Shown: positions 1-8,540, numbered from the stretch's first letter. The stretch: DNA of 64,000 nt from Lachnospiraceae bacterium (GCA_017465845.1 JAFTVH010000007.1:1-64000), one strand, 5' to 3'. Notes: generated by a model not told the origin, from the letters alone. Translations and numbers: made by a program.

Positions 1-1278
1 GCCTAAACCTTTAGCCGTGCTAATGCTGTTCGTTATTATCTTGCTATTAAGAATTACATAAAGGAGCATGAGGCGGAATGTGCAGGAAGTGATGTTATGA
101 TTGCATTTTCAGGAGAGGTAACTCTTGAAGATTATCCGAGTGAGAAACCTTTTACAGAGGCAACAATGAATGTGGACGAAAATGGAAAGTATATCACAAC
201 GGATAAGAAGTTCCGTAAGGCATTCCATAGTAGTCAGTATAATATTCTGGTTGTGGCGAATAAGTACCAGACCGGATTTGATGAACCATTGCTTCATACG
301 ATGTATGTTGATAAAAAGCTTCATGATGTTACCGCAGTACAGACACTTTCTCGCTTGAATCGTACAACATCAGGAAAGACAAGCACGTTTGTATTAGATT
401 TTGAAAATACAGAGGAAGATATTAAGGGAGCATTTCTTCCATACTATGAAGATACTACTATGGAAGGTGATACAGATATCAATGCGGCATACGACATCAG
501 AAATAAGATTCATGACTATATGATTTACAACTATGATGATGTGGATGTATTTAATAAGTTTATGATTTCTAATGTGGGTAAGAATCAGGATGCGGCAGCA
601 TTGGGTAGATTGGCAGGAATGTTCCGTCCGGTAATCCAGAGATATAAGGATTTGGACGAGGATGACAGAGAAGCATCAAGGGATTATATACGCAGATTTA
701 ACCGTATCTACTCGTATGTTACACAGCTGGTGCGTTTGCATGATAAGGAGCTGTTTAATGAGTATCAATACACAACACATCTGGTAAAATTGCTTCCAAG
801 ACCTGATATAGTAGATTTTGTTGATATTGATGATAAAATTCGACTTGAATATGCTTCACTTACCGAGACTTTTGCAGGGGCAATCGTATTGGATGAAAAG
901 CCACCTGTATTTGTGCCGGGAGGAAGTGTAGCACCTAAGAAGAATAACAAGAAGAAGGATACGTTACAGAGTATCATTGATAAGGTGAATGAACGCTTTA
1001 GCGGCAACTTTACTGATGCGGATAGAGTAATCATTGAAGGCATTTATCAGATGTTTATGAAGGATACCGAAGTGAAGAAGTTTAAGAAGTACGCTAAGGA
1101 TAACAGCACGGAGATGTTTGTTAAGTCATTATTCCCGGATAAGTTCAAGGATATTGTAACCCAGTGTTTCTTGGATAATAACGAGTCTTTTGCCAAGTTG
1201 TTTAATGATCCCGATTTTTATCAGAAGGTTCAGGATGCCATGGCAGCAGAATTATATAAGGCATTGAGGAAGGATTAA
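1..1278 (+). CDS. hsdR: Type I restriction endonuclease subunit R, C-terminal part
   Basis: This is the 3' part of the DNA-translocating and cleaving subunit of a type I restriction-modification system. The reading frame is open from base 7 and gives S-R-A-N-A-V-R-Y-Y, then helicase motifs including YQTGFDEP and QTLSRLNR of the SF2 motor, then the helical C-terminal region that binds the methyltransferase core. The first methionine in frame is at 97, but homology-like sequence runs upstream of it, so that is not the true start. An in-frame TAA lies at bases 4-6, so either the window begins at a sequence edge or the gene is broken there. hsdM and hsdS would lie to the left. Family call is firm; intactness cannot be judged. 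Confidence 0.85.
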
Positions 1279-1284
1279 TATCAA

Positions 1285-1400
1285 ATTCCCCCTCACTGTA
1301 TGTGCATGGCTATAAAGCTATGAGGGTGGAAAGATGGCGTAACCTGCAACCATGCGTGGGCGATTGTAAAGTGGGGGTCATTCCCCGCCGCCATATTATA
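1285..1400 (+). other. Structured intergenic region (possible leader or small RNA)
   Basis: The 142-bp gap between hsdR and the next gene can fold almost entirely. Pairings seen by eye are CCCT (1289-1292) with AGGG (1323-1326), enclosing CATGGCT/AGCTATG; ATGGCG (1334-1339) with CGCCAT (1389-1394); and, inside that, GTGGGG (1371-1376) with CCCCGC (1383-1388). No T-run follows, so it is not a plain terminator. A good ribosome site (GAGGAGG) follows just before the ATG at 1421. It could be a 5' leader, a processed RNA or a recombination remnant. No known RNA family was recognised. Confidence 0.4.
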
Positions 1401-1420
1401 TATTAGAGGAGGTATCAGCT

Positions 1421-2473
1421 ATGTCGTTGAAATCAATATTGACAGGTTCAAGTGAAGGAGATAAAGCAATTCAGGATGTTATAAGGAGAAATCTGCCCCA
1501 AAAGGAAGATTTTTCTACAGCTTATGGTCAGGCTCCTTTTTCAAAATACGAAGTACTTGCACCATATGAATTGTCCAATCCGGCTGATGCAGGAATAGTA
1601 GGTACTGCATTTGATTATTTGGCAAGAGTGATGATTGCACAACCATTGGAGAAGAATAAAGAAGACTCGTTACTGGGATTGAAAGCTTTAATAGGAATCG
1701 AACGTATTGCGAAGAAAATAAATGAAAAAGAATTAAAAGTGCTGCGTAACAAATATATTGATGTACTTGTGGATTTTATTGATTACGTGTACAGTAACTA
1801 TGCCTTGCTTCCTGATAATATAATTGAAAAATGCAGGCAAGAAGAGTTTCAGGCATGGTCTAAATATGTTCATAAGGCTTCATTTAGTTCTTATGAACCA
1901 AACACTGATATTAATAAATTGATTTCAGGAGCATACTATTTTGCAAAGTTAGAGCAAGTATATAGGACTGGTGGAATGTTGCCGGAGAATGGGATAAGCA
2001 GTCTGATTATAGAACCAAGCAAAGAACTGATTTTAGATTTAAGCAATTTGAGTAGAGTGTTTAAAGAACGATTTATAGAAGGTGGCTTAGTGCACCCTGA
2101 TAGTGTAGTGATATTTAATCCGTCATTTGGCATTGCTTCATATGCTTGTGGTGGAGCGGATGCGGATGTGTATGTGGATGGAGTATTGTATGACTTTAAG
2201 ACAAGTAAAAAGAATGGATATAGTTGGCAGGAAACAGCTCAGTTGGTAATGTACTACTATTTGAATGAAATTGCATCTGCAATGGAAGAACCTGATATGC
2301 CAGATGCACCAGCACAATTAGCGGAGTATAAGATATTCAAGTTGGCATTCTATAAGGCGAGGTTTGGTGAAATAGAATACTTTGATACAGAGTATTTTAA
2401 TAGTAAAGACGCAGAAGAGAACTTTGATGAGATTTCCGATTTGTTACTGAATAGGTTGAAGAAAATTGAATAA
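1421..2473 (+). CDS. Unknown protein with a PD-(D/E)XK (Cas4/RecB-like) nuclease signature
   Basis: A 350-residue cytoplasmic protein that I do not recognise as a named family. The first 230 residues look mainly helical. The C-terminal third carries a pattern typical of RecB/Cas4-type nucleases: D249 in ADADVYVDG, then D258-F-K260 (the D/E-x-K step), then Q274-L followed by a YYY cluster. There is no signal peptide or membrane segment. The start has a strong GAGGAGG site. It follows hsdR and stands 19 bp before an HSDR_N-type protein, so it looks like part of a nuclease/defence operon carried by the island. The nuclease call rests on motif spacing only. Confidence 0.5.
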   Translation: MSLKSILTGSSEGDKAIQDVIRRNLPQKEDFSTAYGQAPFSKYEVLAPYELSNPADAGIVGTAFDYLARVMIAQPLEKNKEDSLLGLKALIGIERIAKKINEKELKVLRNKYIDVLVDFIDYVYSNYALLPDNIIEKCRQEEFQAWSKYVHKASFSSYEPNTDINKLISGAYYFAKLEQVYRTGGMLPENGISSLIIEPSKELILDLSNLSRVFKERFIEGGLVHPDSVVIFNPSFGIASYACGGADADVYVDGVLYDFKTSKKNGYSWQETAQLVMYYYLNEIASAMEEPDMPDAPAQLAEYKIFKLAFYKARFGEIEYFDTEYFNSKDAEENFDEISDLLLNRLKKIE

Positions 2474-2492
2474 TTATTAGGAGACTGATTTT

Positions 2493-3701
2493 ATGAGAAT
2501 TAACATTGAGAAGCAGCCTCTTCCGGAAATATATAAACGAAATGGTAAGGAATGTTATCTTGATCCGGTTCGTCAGAAACTAATATATATCACACCTGAA
2601 GAGACTGTGCGACAAAGGATGATTTCTTATTTGATTAATGAACTTAATGTTCCGTCAGAGGCAATTTTAGTTGAGGAGCGTTTGTCTCATTATCGTGTGA
2701 ATTCCAAGCGAAGAGCAGATATAATTGTGCATGGAAGGAAAGACAATGTTGATTATCCGGTTTTGATTGTTGAGTGTAAAGCACCGGAAGTCTATCTTGA
2801 TGATAAAGCACATGAACAAGTATTTGATTATTGTGATGCGTTAGGTGCTGATTATGCTATGGTCTGCAATGGATATGAGATGTTTTGCTATAAGTATTTG
2901 GAAGAGAATAATAATTATGAAGAACTAAATGTGATTCTGAAGTATCAGGATATGCTTGAGGGGAAGGCTGAAATAAAGATAAGAGAAGAACTTCCGGATA
3001 GAATACCGTTTGAAAAGATTGAAGAACATCTAAAATATGTTTTTGGACAATTTCCTGTGGATTATTATGGAGAAGATATAAGTAAGGAAACGCCTATGTC
3101 GATTGCAAAGGTAGCATTTAATCTTCAAGAAGCCTTGTTAGATGTGCGTCATAAAATTCCAGTTGGGGATTATGGGATATTCAAACTTATTGACGATTAT
3201 GGAATTCGTATGCTGACATATGGAAATGCTAGTGGAGGTCAATTTTTTGCACCGTATAGGTCTTTCTTGATTGAATATAAGGGAAGTACGGAATTTGTAT
3301 CATTTGCATTTAGTACATACTGGAAGTCGGAAGGAAAAGGAACTGTAAAAACATGTATGAGTGTAGCGCATGATAATGAAAAGGAAACGCATCATGCGTT
3401 GCAACTGGTATTTGATGATAATATTCAGGTCCTGGATGATACAGTTACTTTTTATCATAGTGGGCGAATTGCAGTTGGTAATATAGGAAGTGGAAAAATA
3501 GACGAGCTTAGAATGTTCGTGGAAGAAAAATATCCGAAGATTATTGATGGAAAGCGTTTTAACATGGGTGTTTTGAAGAATGATCACCTGTGGGACATCG
3601 ACCAACCGGATGTAATTGAGGTTATTGTAAATTGTATTTCATATGCACTTATCAGAGATGAATATAGGGAATATGTAAAACAGAGAAAGAGTAGGAAATA
3701 A
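2493..3701 (+). CDS. HSDR_N-type (type I restriction R N-terminal domain) nuclease-like protein
   Basis: A 402-residue protein whose first 150 residues match the HSDR_N nuclease domain found at the front of type I restriction R subunits. The PD-(D/E)XK core is visible as D76 (KRRADII), E94-C-K96 (IVECKAP) and Q109 (EQVFDY). There is no helicase motor; the remaining 250 residues have no motif I recognise. It is therefore a stand-alone nuclease-domain protein rather than a broken hsdR. It lies in a tight same-strand run: the macro-domain gene starts 4 bp after its stop. Stand-alone HSDR_N proteins occur in phages and defence islands. The active role here is inferred from intact catalytic residues. 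Confidence 0.7.
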   Translation: MRINIEKQPLPEIYKRNGKECYLDPVRQKLIYITPEETVRQRMISYLINELNVPSEAILVEERLSHYRVNSKRRADIIVHGRKDNVDYPVLIVECKAPEVYLDDKAHEQVFDYCDALGADYAMVCNGYEMFCYKYLEENNNYEELNVILKYQDMLEGKAEIKIREELPDRIPFEKIEEHLKYVFGQFPVDYYGEDISKETPMSIAKVAFNLQEALLDVRHKIPVGDYGIFKLIDDYGIRMLTYGNASGGQFFAPYRSFLIEYKGSTEFVSFAFSTYWKSEGKGTVKTCMSVAHDNEKETHHALQLVFDDNIQVLDDTVTFYHSGRIAVGNIGSGKIDELRMFVEEKYPKIIDGKRFNMGVLKNDHLWDIDQPDVIEVIVNCISYALIRDEYREYVKQRKSRK

Positions 3702-3705
3702 TATT

Positions 3706-4236
3706 ATGTATTTGATAAAAACAGTCAGAGGAGACATTACAAAACCGTTAGGTGTTCAGGCGATAGTTAATGCCGCTAATAGTTCCCTGCTTGGTGGCGG
3801 TGGTGTGGATGGTGCTATTCACAGAGCCGCAGGACCGGAGCTTTTGTTTGAATGTAGATTGCTTGGTGGCTGTAAGACGGGGCAGGCAAAACTTACAAAG
3901 GCATATAATTTACCTTGTGATTATATAATTCATACGGTAGGCCCGGTGTGGAATGGTGGAAAGAAGAATGAGGAAGAACTGCTTGCAAACTGTTACTATA
4001 ATTCTATGCAGGTAGCGATGGATAAGGGAATACGCACTATAGCGTTTCCATCAATATCAACAGGCATTTATCATTTTCCAGTAGAATTAGCTGCAAAGAT
4101 TGCAGTGGCAACAGTTGCTCGATTCCTCAGTGTGAATGAAGATAAGTTTGATTTGGTAGAGTGGGTGTTATTTGATGAGAACACTGAAAAAGTCTACGAA
4201 AATGAAGTGGATAAAATATATCGTGACATGAAATAA
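3706..4236 (+). CDS. Macro-domain protein, O-acetyl-ADP-ribose deacetylase type
   Basis: A 176-residue single macro domain of the YmdB/MacroD class, which binds ADP-ribose and removes acetyl or protein-linked ADP-ribose. Diagnostic residues are present: G-D-I-T near residue 10, the V-N-A-A-N-S loop, the glycine-rich [14 protein letters not shown] segment, and the ISTGIYHFP phosphate-binding loop. The usual full length of the family is 140-180 residues, so it is complete. It starts 4 bp after the HSDR_N gene and is probably co-transcribed with it. Macro domains next to restriction or nuclease genes suggest NAD/ADP-ribose chemistry in defence, but that link is inference. Confidence 0.9.
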   Translation: MYLIKTVRGDITKPLGVQAIVNAANSSLLGGGGVDGAIHRAAGPELLFECRLLGGCKTGQAKLTKAYNLPCDYIIHTVGPVWNGGKKNEEELLANCYYNSMQVAMDKGIRTIAFPSISTGIYHFPVELAAKIAVATVARFLSVNEDKFDLVEWVLFDENTEKVYENEVDKIYRDMK

Positions 4237-4324
4237 AATTAGTTGTAGCCGGATGACCATAAAAACTCCGGCTGCATTTATTTGTGCTATACTCTGCTTA
4301 TCAAACAAATGGAGGTTATCAATT

Positions 4325-4705
4325 ATGGAAAGAACAACTGTATTATTAAGGAATGAGGACGAACTGAAGGAAGTTATAAGAACGGCAACGGTCGGCTTTG
4401 TTGGTTGCTTTATGGGATGTATTATTCACGATTTTGATAAACTGCAGGATAAGCAAACCAAGACGGAATATATCAAGGAACTGTATAAAGAGTGTGATAG
4501 CTGGGCACGAGATGAATATGATATGCGGAATAAGATTAATGTTATTATTAGAATTATTGAATCAAATATGGTGGTTCAGGCAATGGAATATGTTTTAAAA
4601 GCAAATAGCAGAAAACTAGATATTCCTGATATTAAGGAAAATGCACAACTTGTATTGACGCATTTGGAGACAGGTAAATTGAAATTACCTGTATTTGAAG
4701 ACTAG
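4325..4705 (+). CDS. Small unknown protein
   Basis: A 126-residue protein with no domain I recognise. I chose the ATG at 4325 because GGAGG stands 9 bases upstream; an upstream in-frame ATG at 4253 has no such site and would give a poor leader-like extension. The sequence is soluble, charged and predicted helical, with cysteines near residues 29, 33 and 57. It sits 88 bp after the macro-domain gene and 10 bp before the next small gene, so it probably belongs to the same transcript. It may be an accessory of the nuclease module; no function can be assigned. Confidence 0.7.
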   Translation: MERTTVLLRNEDELKEVIRTATVGFVGCFMGCIIHDFDKLQDKQTKTEYIKELYKECDSWARDEYDMRNKINVIIRIIESNMVVQAMEYVLKANSRKLDIPDIKENAQLVLTHLETGKLKLPVFED

Positions 4706-4715
4706 GAGGTTCGGT

Positions 4716-4997
4716 ATGAGAGAAACAGAGTTTAGAAATTACCTTGAAGGTATCGAATCAATTAAAAGTAAGAATAAAGCAATAAATTCTCGAATAAGCA
4801 GAGCGAATACAGCAGAAGAAATTATTGGAACAAGTTTAGATTTTGTTGTGTCAGACGATGACAGGATGTACGACGCACTGGTTAGAATTTCTGCTGATCC
4901 ACGAGAGAGAAGTGGTAATATTCAAAATGCAGTTAGATGGTATTATCGGTTTTGTAATTCAAAAGAATTTCCGAGGATGTCATCATATAAGAGATAA
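4716..4997 (+). CDS. Small unknown protein
   Basis: A 93-residue, soluble, charged protein without a recognised family. The start at 4716 is set by an AGGAGG site at 4703-4708; an in-frame ATG at 4695 would overlap the previous gene and lacks a site. Residues 1-50 are rich in K, E, N and R and look helical, then comes a DDDRMYDAL stretch. It is the last gene of the rightward run that follows hsdR, ending just before a bidirectional terminator hairpin. A function in the nuclease/macro-domain module is possible but unproven. Confidence 0.65.
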   Translation: MRETEFRNYLEGIESIKSKNKAINSRISRANTAEEIIGTSLDFVVSDDDRMYDALVRISADPRERSGNIQNAVRWYYRFCNSKEFPRMSSYKR

Positions 4998-5001
4998 TAG
5001 T

Positions 5002-5029
5002 AATGCCAGCCCCATACCGGGCTGGCATT
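5002..5029. terminator. Bidirectional terminator hairpin
   Basis: A perfect stem AATGCCAGCCC ... GGGCTGGCATT with a small loop lies between two convergent genes (the rightward small gene ending at 4997 and the leftward XRE gene ending at 5033). No long T-run follows on the plus strand. Confidence 0.7.
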
Positions 5030-5032
5030 AAG

Positions 5033-5236
5033 TCATTCATCATCAACTTTGAATAGTTCTTCAACAGGCATTCCAAGATAGGCAGACAGCCTGAGAGCGA
5101 GTTCGAGGGAGGCGACTCTTTCGCCTCGTTCAATGCGTCCGATAGTGCGTCCGCAGTAACCGATAGCAACAGCCAAATCTTGCTGACCAATGTTTCGCTC
5201 GGTTCGAATCTCTTTAAGTGTAGTAGATACAGCCAT
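5033..5236 (-). CDS. Small XRE-family helix-turn-helix regulator
   Basis: A 67-residue Cro/CI-type DNA-binding protein: LKEIRTERNIGQQDLAVAIG forms helices 1-2 and the first half of the HTH, followed by TIGRIERGERVASLELALRLS. It contains nothing but the HTH domain, the usual size for stand-alone Cro-like regulators. It is the second gene after the leftward S24 repressor and probably shares its transcript, with 67 bp between them. It likely tunes expression of the mobile region. Family call is firm, target unknown. Confidence 0.85.
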   Translation of the reverse strand: MAVSTTLKEIRTERNIGQQDLAVAIGYCGRTIGRIERGERVASLELALRLSAYLGMPVEELFKVDDE

Positions 5237-5303
5237 TATTATCCCTTCCTTCGTTATTGTAGTGAGCTAATTATAGCAAAAATTATAGTCCAATAATCTG
5301 TAC

Positions 5304-6002
5304 TTAACCGACAACCTTACCAAAAATTTTGAAGGAGTCGTTTTCTTTGACCTGTATAGGTTCATATTTGGTGTTGAGGGAGATAAGAAATAATCCTTCA
5401 GCATCGTCTTTTAATTTCTTGCAGTAGGCGTTTCCGTCTAAGAAGAATATTCCAATTTCACCGGTAGATAATGTTTCCTGCTGATGTACCCATACAATCT
5501 GACCATTTATGAATTGTGGCTCCATACTGTCACCGCTGATACGGATACCAAAGTCTGCATCGGCAGGAACTTCCTCACCAACTTCGAGTACGGTATAGTT
5601 TTCTCCATCCAGAAAGCTTCCGGTTCCGGCAGAAGCGGGAATATCAAACAAACGGATATTTCTTCTGAATGGTATAATAACTGCCTTGGCAGGTGCATAT
5701 TTGCCGGAGTCATTCAGTAATTCTATGTATTCTATTGCCTTTTGCTGTCCCTCTTCGTTAAGCAGCGAAAGAGGATTGCCGGGGTTTTCTCCATAAAATT
5801 CCTTATATATATCCGTGATACAAAGTATTCTGCAGATAGCCATAAGCAGAGAACCACTAGGCTCTGTTTTATCATTTTCCCAGCTCCAGACTGCTTTGTT
5901 GGAATGTGAATAGCCATATTCATTTAAAGCTTCAGCAAGTCCTTTCTGCGATAAGCCTTTCTTTTCTCTATAAGTTGCTATGATTGTTCCGAGAGAGTTC
6001 AT
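5304..6002 (-). CDS. LexA/CI-like repressor (XRE DNA-binding domain plus S24 peptidase)
   Basis: A self-cleaving SOS-type repressor. The N-terminus (about 5-65) is an XRE HTH (YREKKGLSQKGLAEALNE). The C-terminus (about 125-232) is a S24 domain with an A-G autocleavage site in ASAGTGSF, the catalytic serine in GDSMEP and the catalytic lysine in YCKKLK. The start was placed at 6002 because a GAGG site lies at the right distance; an ATG at 6008 is also possible. It is divergent from a Y-family DNA polymerase, so RecA-triggered cleavage probably derepresses that polymerase. Short direct repeats in the shared promoter region are candidate operators. Confidence 0.88.
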   Translation of the reverse strand: MNSLGTIIATYREKKGLSQKGLAEALNEYGYSHSNKAVWSWENDKTEPSGSLLMAICRILCITDIYKEFYGENPGNPLSLLNEEGQQKAIEYIELLNDSGKYAPAKAVIIPFRRNIRLFDIPASAGTGSFLDGENYTVLEVGEEVPADADFGIRISGDSMEPQFINGQIVWVHQQETLSTGEIGIFFLDGNAYCKKLKDDAEGLFLISLNTKYEPIQVKENDSFKIFGKVVG

Positions 6003-6072
6003 ATACATACCTCATTTCTGTTAGCTTTTTGTACCTACAGTATATAAGATTTTTTCTATGAAATCAAGTAAA

Positions 6073-6130
6073 ATCTTTACAAAATAGAAAAAGACAACCA
6101 ATGTGTCACTTGCAATCTTTCTAAAATAGA
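6073..6130. promoter_or_regulatory. Divergent promoter region with candidate repressor operators
   Basis: Two near-identical direct repeats, ATCTTTACAAAATAGA (6073-6088) and ATCTTTCTAAAATAGA (6115-6130), lie 42 bp apart between the leftward S24 repressor and the rightward polymerase. They match at 14 of 16 positions and are the best candidates for the repressor's binding sites. No canonical LexA box was noticed. Confidence 0.5.
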
Positions 6131-6200
6131 TTTATACTTTGCTATGTAGAGAAGAGAAAACAAACTCATTCGCTATAATATGAGACTGGAGGAAAAGGAT

Positions 6201-7451
6201 ATGTCGGGCAGAGTAATTCTCCATAGTGATATTAACTGTTGCTATGCAGCCATAGAGCATTTACACCATCCGGAACTTAATGGGAAGCCCTTAGCGGTGG
6301 GTGGCGACCCGGAAAGCAGACACGGAATTGTTTTGACAGCGGACTATATCGCCAAGAAGTACGGTGTTAAGACAGGTATGGCTTTATGGCAGGCTAAACA
6401 GTTGTGTCCTGATATTACTTTTGTTTCTCCAAGAATGGACCTCTATCTCAGATTTTCAAGGATGGCTCATGAAATTTATGCGGAGTACACGGATTTGCAG
6501 GAGGCTTATGGCATTGACGAGAGCTGGCTGGATGTAACGGACAGTGCAACCATAAAGGGAGATGGATATTCGATAGCGAGGGAAATAAGCAATCGGATGA
6601 AATCGGAACTTGGTATTACAGTCAGCATTGGAGTTTCTTTTAATAAGATATTTGCCAAGCTTGGTTCAGATTATAAAAAGCCGGATGCAATTACTACTAT
6701 GTATTCTGATGAATTTCAAACGAAAGCGTGGAATCTTCCGGTTGGAGATTTACTCTATGTGGGACGTAGTACCAATCAGAAGCTTGCAAAGATAGGGATT
6801 CGTACCATAGGAGACTTGGCAAGGACAGATGAAGAAATGCTTGTCAGTCAGCTTGGGAAGATGGGAAGTGTCCTGTGGGCATTTGCCAATGGATACGATG
6901 ATAGTCCGGTAAGGAAGGAAAATACACATGCACCAATTAAGTCAGTAGGAAACAGCACAACCACTCATAGGGATTTGGTTAATGATGAAGATGTTAAAAT
7001 TATCATTTATGTGTTGGCAGAGAGCGTTGCTGCAAGACTACGGGAGAATGGTTTTCGTTGCCGGGTAGTGGAGATAAGCATTAGAGATAATGAATTGTAT
7101 TCATTTACCCGTCAGAAAAAAATAAGTAATGCCACAAATATTACGGAAGAAATAGCTGTGGAGGCTTATAAGCTTTTTAAGGATAATTATGATTGGAGAA
7201 AACCGATTCGTAGTGTAGGTGTCAGAGGAGCTGACCTTGTAAATGATAATTATTGGGAACAGATTGATTTGTTCTGTGATTTTCAGATGCGTGAGAAGCA
7301 TATGAAAATGGACGCTGCCGTAGATGATATCCGCAGAAGATTTGGTTTTTACAGTGTACAGAGAGGATTGATGTATCAGGATAAGGTTTTGTCAGCTGTA
7401 AATGCCAAAGAGGATCATACGGTGCATCCACATGGATATTTTAATCAGTAA
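6201..7451 (+). CDS. Y-family DNA polymerase (DinB/UmuC-like)
   Basis: A 416-residue translesion polymerase. Catalytic acidic residues are visible in the N-terminal HSDINCCYAAIE (palm metal site) and in YGIDESWLDVT (the D-E pair). Also present are the fingers region, the helix-hairpin-helix thumb (IGIRTIGDLART) and the little-finger domain. The start at 6201 has a GGAGG site nine bases upstream; an ATG at 6180 does not. The protein is the length of mobile-element UvrX/ImpB-like polymerases. Its divergent S24 repressor and the two downstream genes form a portable SOS cassette. Error-prone bypass replication is the family's known role. Confidence 0.92.
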   Translation: MSGRVILHSDINCCYAAIEHLHHPELNGKPLAVGGDPESRHGIVLTADYIAKKYGVKTGMALWQAKQLCPDITFVSPRMDLYLRFSRMAHEIYAEYTDLQEAYGIDESWLDVTDSATIKGDGYSIAREISNRMKSELGITVSIGVSFNKIFAKLGSDYKKPDAITTMYSDEFQTKAWNLPVGDLLYVGRSTNQKLAKIGIRTIGDLARTDEEMLVSQLGKMGSVLWAFANGYDDSPVRKENTHAPIKSVGNSTTTHRDLVNDEDVKIIIYVLAESVAARLRENGFRCRVVEISIRDNELYSFTRQKKISNATNITEEIAVEAYKLFKDNYDWRKPIRSVGVRGADLVNDNYWEQIDLFCDFQMREKHMKMDAAVDDIRRRFGFYSVQRGLMYQDKVLSAVNAKEDHTVHPHGYFNQ

Positions 7452-7469
7452 GGAGTTGAACGGAATAAC

Positions 7470-7688
7470 ATGAGATTAGGATTAACAGAAAGACAGAAAA
7501 GTGTATACGATGGCATAGTAAATTTTCAGAAGGAACACGGATATGCACCGTCGGTCAGGGAATTATGTGCCATATGTGGTCTGGCTTCCACATCAAGTGT
7601 ATATGCTCATTTGAAAACGCTAGAAGAGTTTGGATATATCAAAAAGCGTGAGGGTTCACCAAGAACCATTACAATAGAAGAAGTGTAG
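7470..7688 (+). CDS. LexA DNA-binding domain alone
   Basis: A 72-residue protein equal to the N-terminal winged-helix domain of LexA (LTERQKSVYDGIVNF, the HTH with SVRELCAICGLASTSSVYAHL, and the wing KKREGSPRT). It has no S24 peptidase half and cannot self-cleave. It starts 18 bp after the polymerase and is likely co-transcribed. By family knowledge it should bind SOS-box-like DNA; being non-cleavable it could act as a damper or competitor of host LexA. That role is inference. Confidence 0.85.
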   Translation: MRLGLTERQKSVYDGIVNFQKEHGYAPSVRELCAICGLASTSSVYAHLKTLEEFGYIKKREGSPRTITIEEV

Positions 7689-7697
7689 GAGGTAGGC

Positions 7698-7946
7698 ATG
7701 GAAAGTAACAAGGTTTATGTAGATGTAACTGCTGAGTTTTCCAAGGAAGGGGTGCTAACCCCTAAGAGCTTTCGTTGGACAGATGGTAGTGTTTATGAAA
7801 TACAAAAGATAAAAGATATAAGAAGAGCTGCAAGTCTGAAGGCTGGTGGTGTAGGTATGAGATATACCTGTGTAGTAAATGGCAGGGACAGCTATCTCTA
7901 TTATGAGGATAACAATATGTGGTTTATGGAGAGAGCCGGAGCGTAA
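7698..7946 (+). CDS. Small conserved companion of Y-family polymerases
   Basis: An 82-residue soluble protein whose pattern (VDVTAEFSKEGVLTPKSFRW, IRRAASLKAGGVGMRYTCVV, WFMER at the end) I recall from small proteins encoded beside Y-family polymerases in Firmicutes; I cannot give a firm family name. It starts 9 bp after the LexA-like gene with an AGGAGG site and closes the SOS-like cassette. Mainly beta-strand by composition. Molecular role unknown. Confidence 0.7.
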   Translation: MESNKVYVDVTAEFSKEGVLTPKSFRWTDGSVYEIQKIKDIRRAASLKAGGVGMRYTCVVNGRDSYLYYEDNNMWFMERAGA

Positions 7947-7950
7947 CTGA

Positions 7951-8041
7951 AGTGTCATTAATGACACTCAGTTGCTTCCAGATAGATCAGCAATAGGGCA
8001 TAGGTGACACAAGGCAGTTGTCACGACGGAACTCTGTGCCC
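7951..8041 (+). other. Structured intergenic region with nested hairpins
   Basis: The 175-bp gap before the Com-like gene holds a perfect 18-nt palindrome, AGTGTCATTAATGACACT (7951-7968). It is followed by a nested structure in which GGGCA (7996-8000) can pair with TGCCC (8037-8041) around GTGACA (8004-8009) / TTGTCAC (8018-8024). The palindrome directly follows the stop of the polymerase companion gene and may be a terminator or operator. The nested part may be an RNA leader. No known RNA family was recognised. Confidence 0.4.
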
Positions 8042-8121
8042 GGAAGACTTGCAAAGGTACTTTCCCTTCCTTGGCGAGTACAAAGTTGAAATGATTTTGT
8101 ATAGCAAAGGAGCAGACTGAA

Positions 8122-8325
8122 TTGGATAAGAAGATAGAAATAAGATGTAAAACAGGTCGTTGTAACAAACTGTTTATGAATTATTATGTTACAGGTAACA
8201 ATGTGGATTTGAATCTTGGCGGATTTGAATTGAAGTGTGAAAAGTGTAAAAGGGTTCTTCGATTGAAGAATTACACGGAAGCAATGTTAATTGAACATTC
8301 TGAAAATGGAGTGTTTCAGGTATAA
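8122..8325 (+). CDS. Com-like zinc-finger protein
   Basis: A 67-residue protein with a four-cysteine zinc-binding layout: C9 and C14 (RCKTGRCNKLF), then a GGFELKC-x2-C pair near residues 39 and 42. This matches the Com family first known from phage Mu, where Com binds mRNA and activates translation of a DNA-modification gene. It starts with TTG at 8122, supported by AAAGGAG nine bases before it. The longer cysteine spacing and C-terminal tail differ from Mu Com. A nucleic-acid-binding regulatory role is likely; the target here is unknown. Confidence 0.65.
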   Translation: MDKKIEIRCKTGRCNKLFMNYYVTGNNVDLNLGGFELKCEKCKRVLRLKNYTEAMLIEHSENGVFQV

Positions 8326-8400
8326 AATATTAAGTTTGAAAATTAAATGATGGCGCCACCTGATAAGGACGGCATTGCAGGACAATGTGCGGTACCACGG

Positions 8401-8453
8401 ACGCAGGGGAAAGATAACCAGTTTTGGACTGGCTTTCCTTTGCGTCTTTTTTA
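8401..8453 (+). terminator. Long intrinsic terminator or attenuator hairpin
   Basis: ACGCAGGGGAAAG pairs with CTTTCCTTTGCGT (G-U pairs allowed) and an inner ACCAGT/ACTGG stem extends it; TCTTTTTTA follows directly. It lies between the Com-like gene and the XRE gene at 8541. The 60 bases before it (8340-8400) also contain short self-complementary blocks, so the whole may be a regulated leader. Confidence 0.65.
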
Positions 8454-8540
8454 TTTGTAAGGGTGCGTTGTAGAAATTTATTCGTCCTCAAACATTCTTG
8501 TAACTGGTTATTGCCGGAAACAGGAAAGGATGGATTGAAT

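Noticed and set aside
2493..3701. HSDR_N protein as a fragment of the type I hsdR gene
   Set aside because: It has its own start with AGGAG and stop, intact nuclease residues and no helicase region, and it lies downstream of the hsdR C-terminus, so it is not its missing front half.
5002..5029. Possible attachment site or transposon end
   Set aside because: The dyad is followed by nothing like a transposase and lies between convergent genes, so a terminator explains it.
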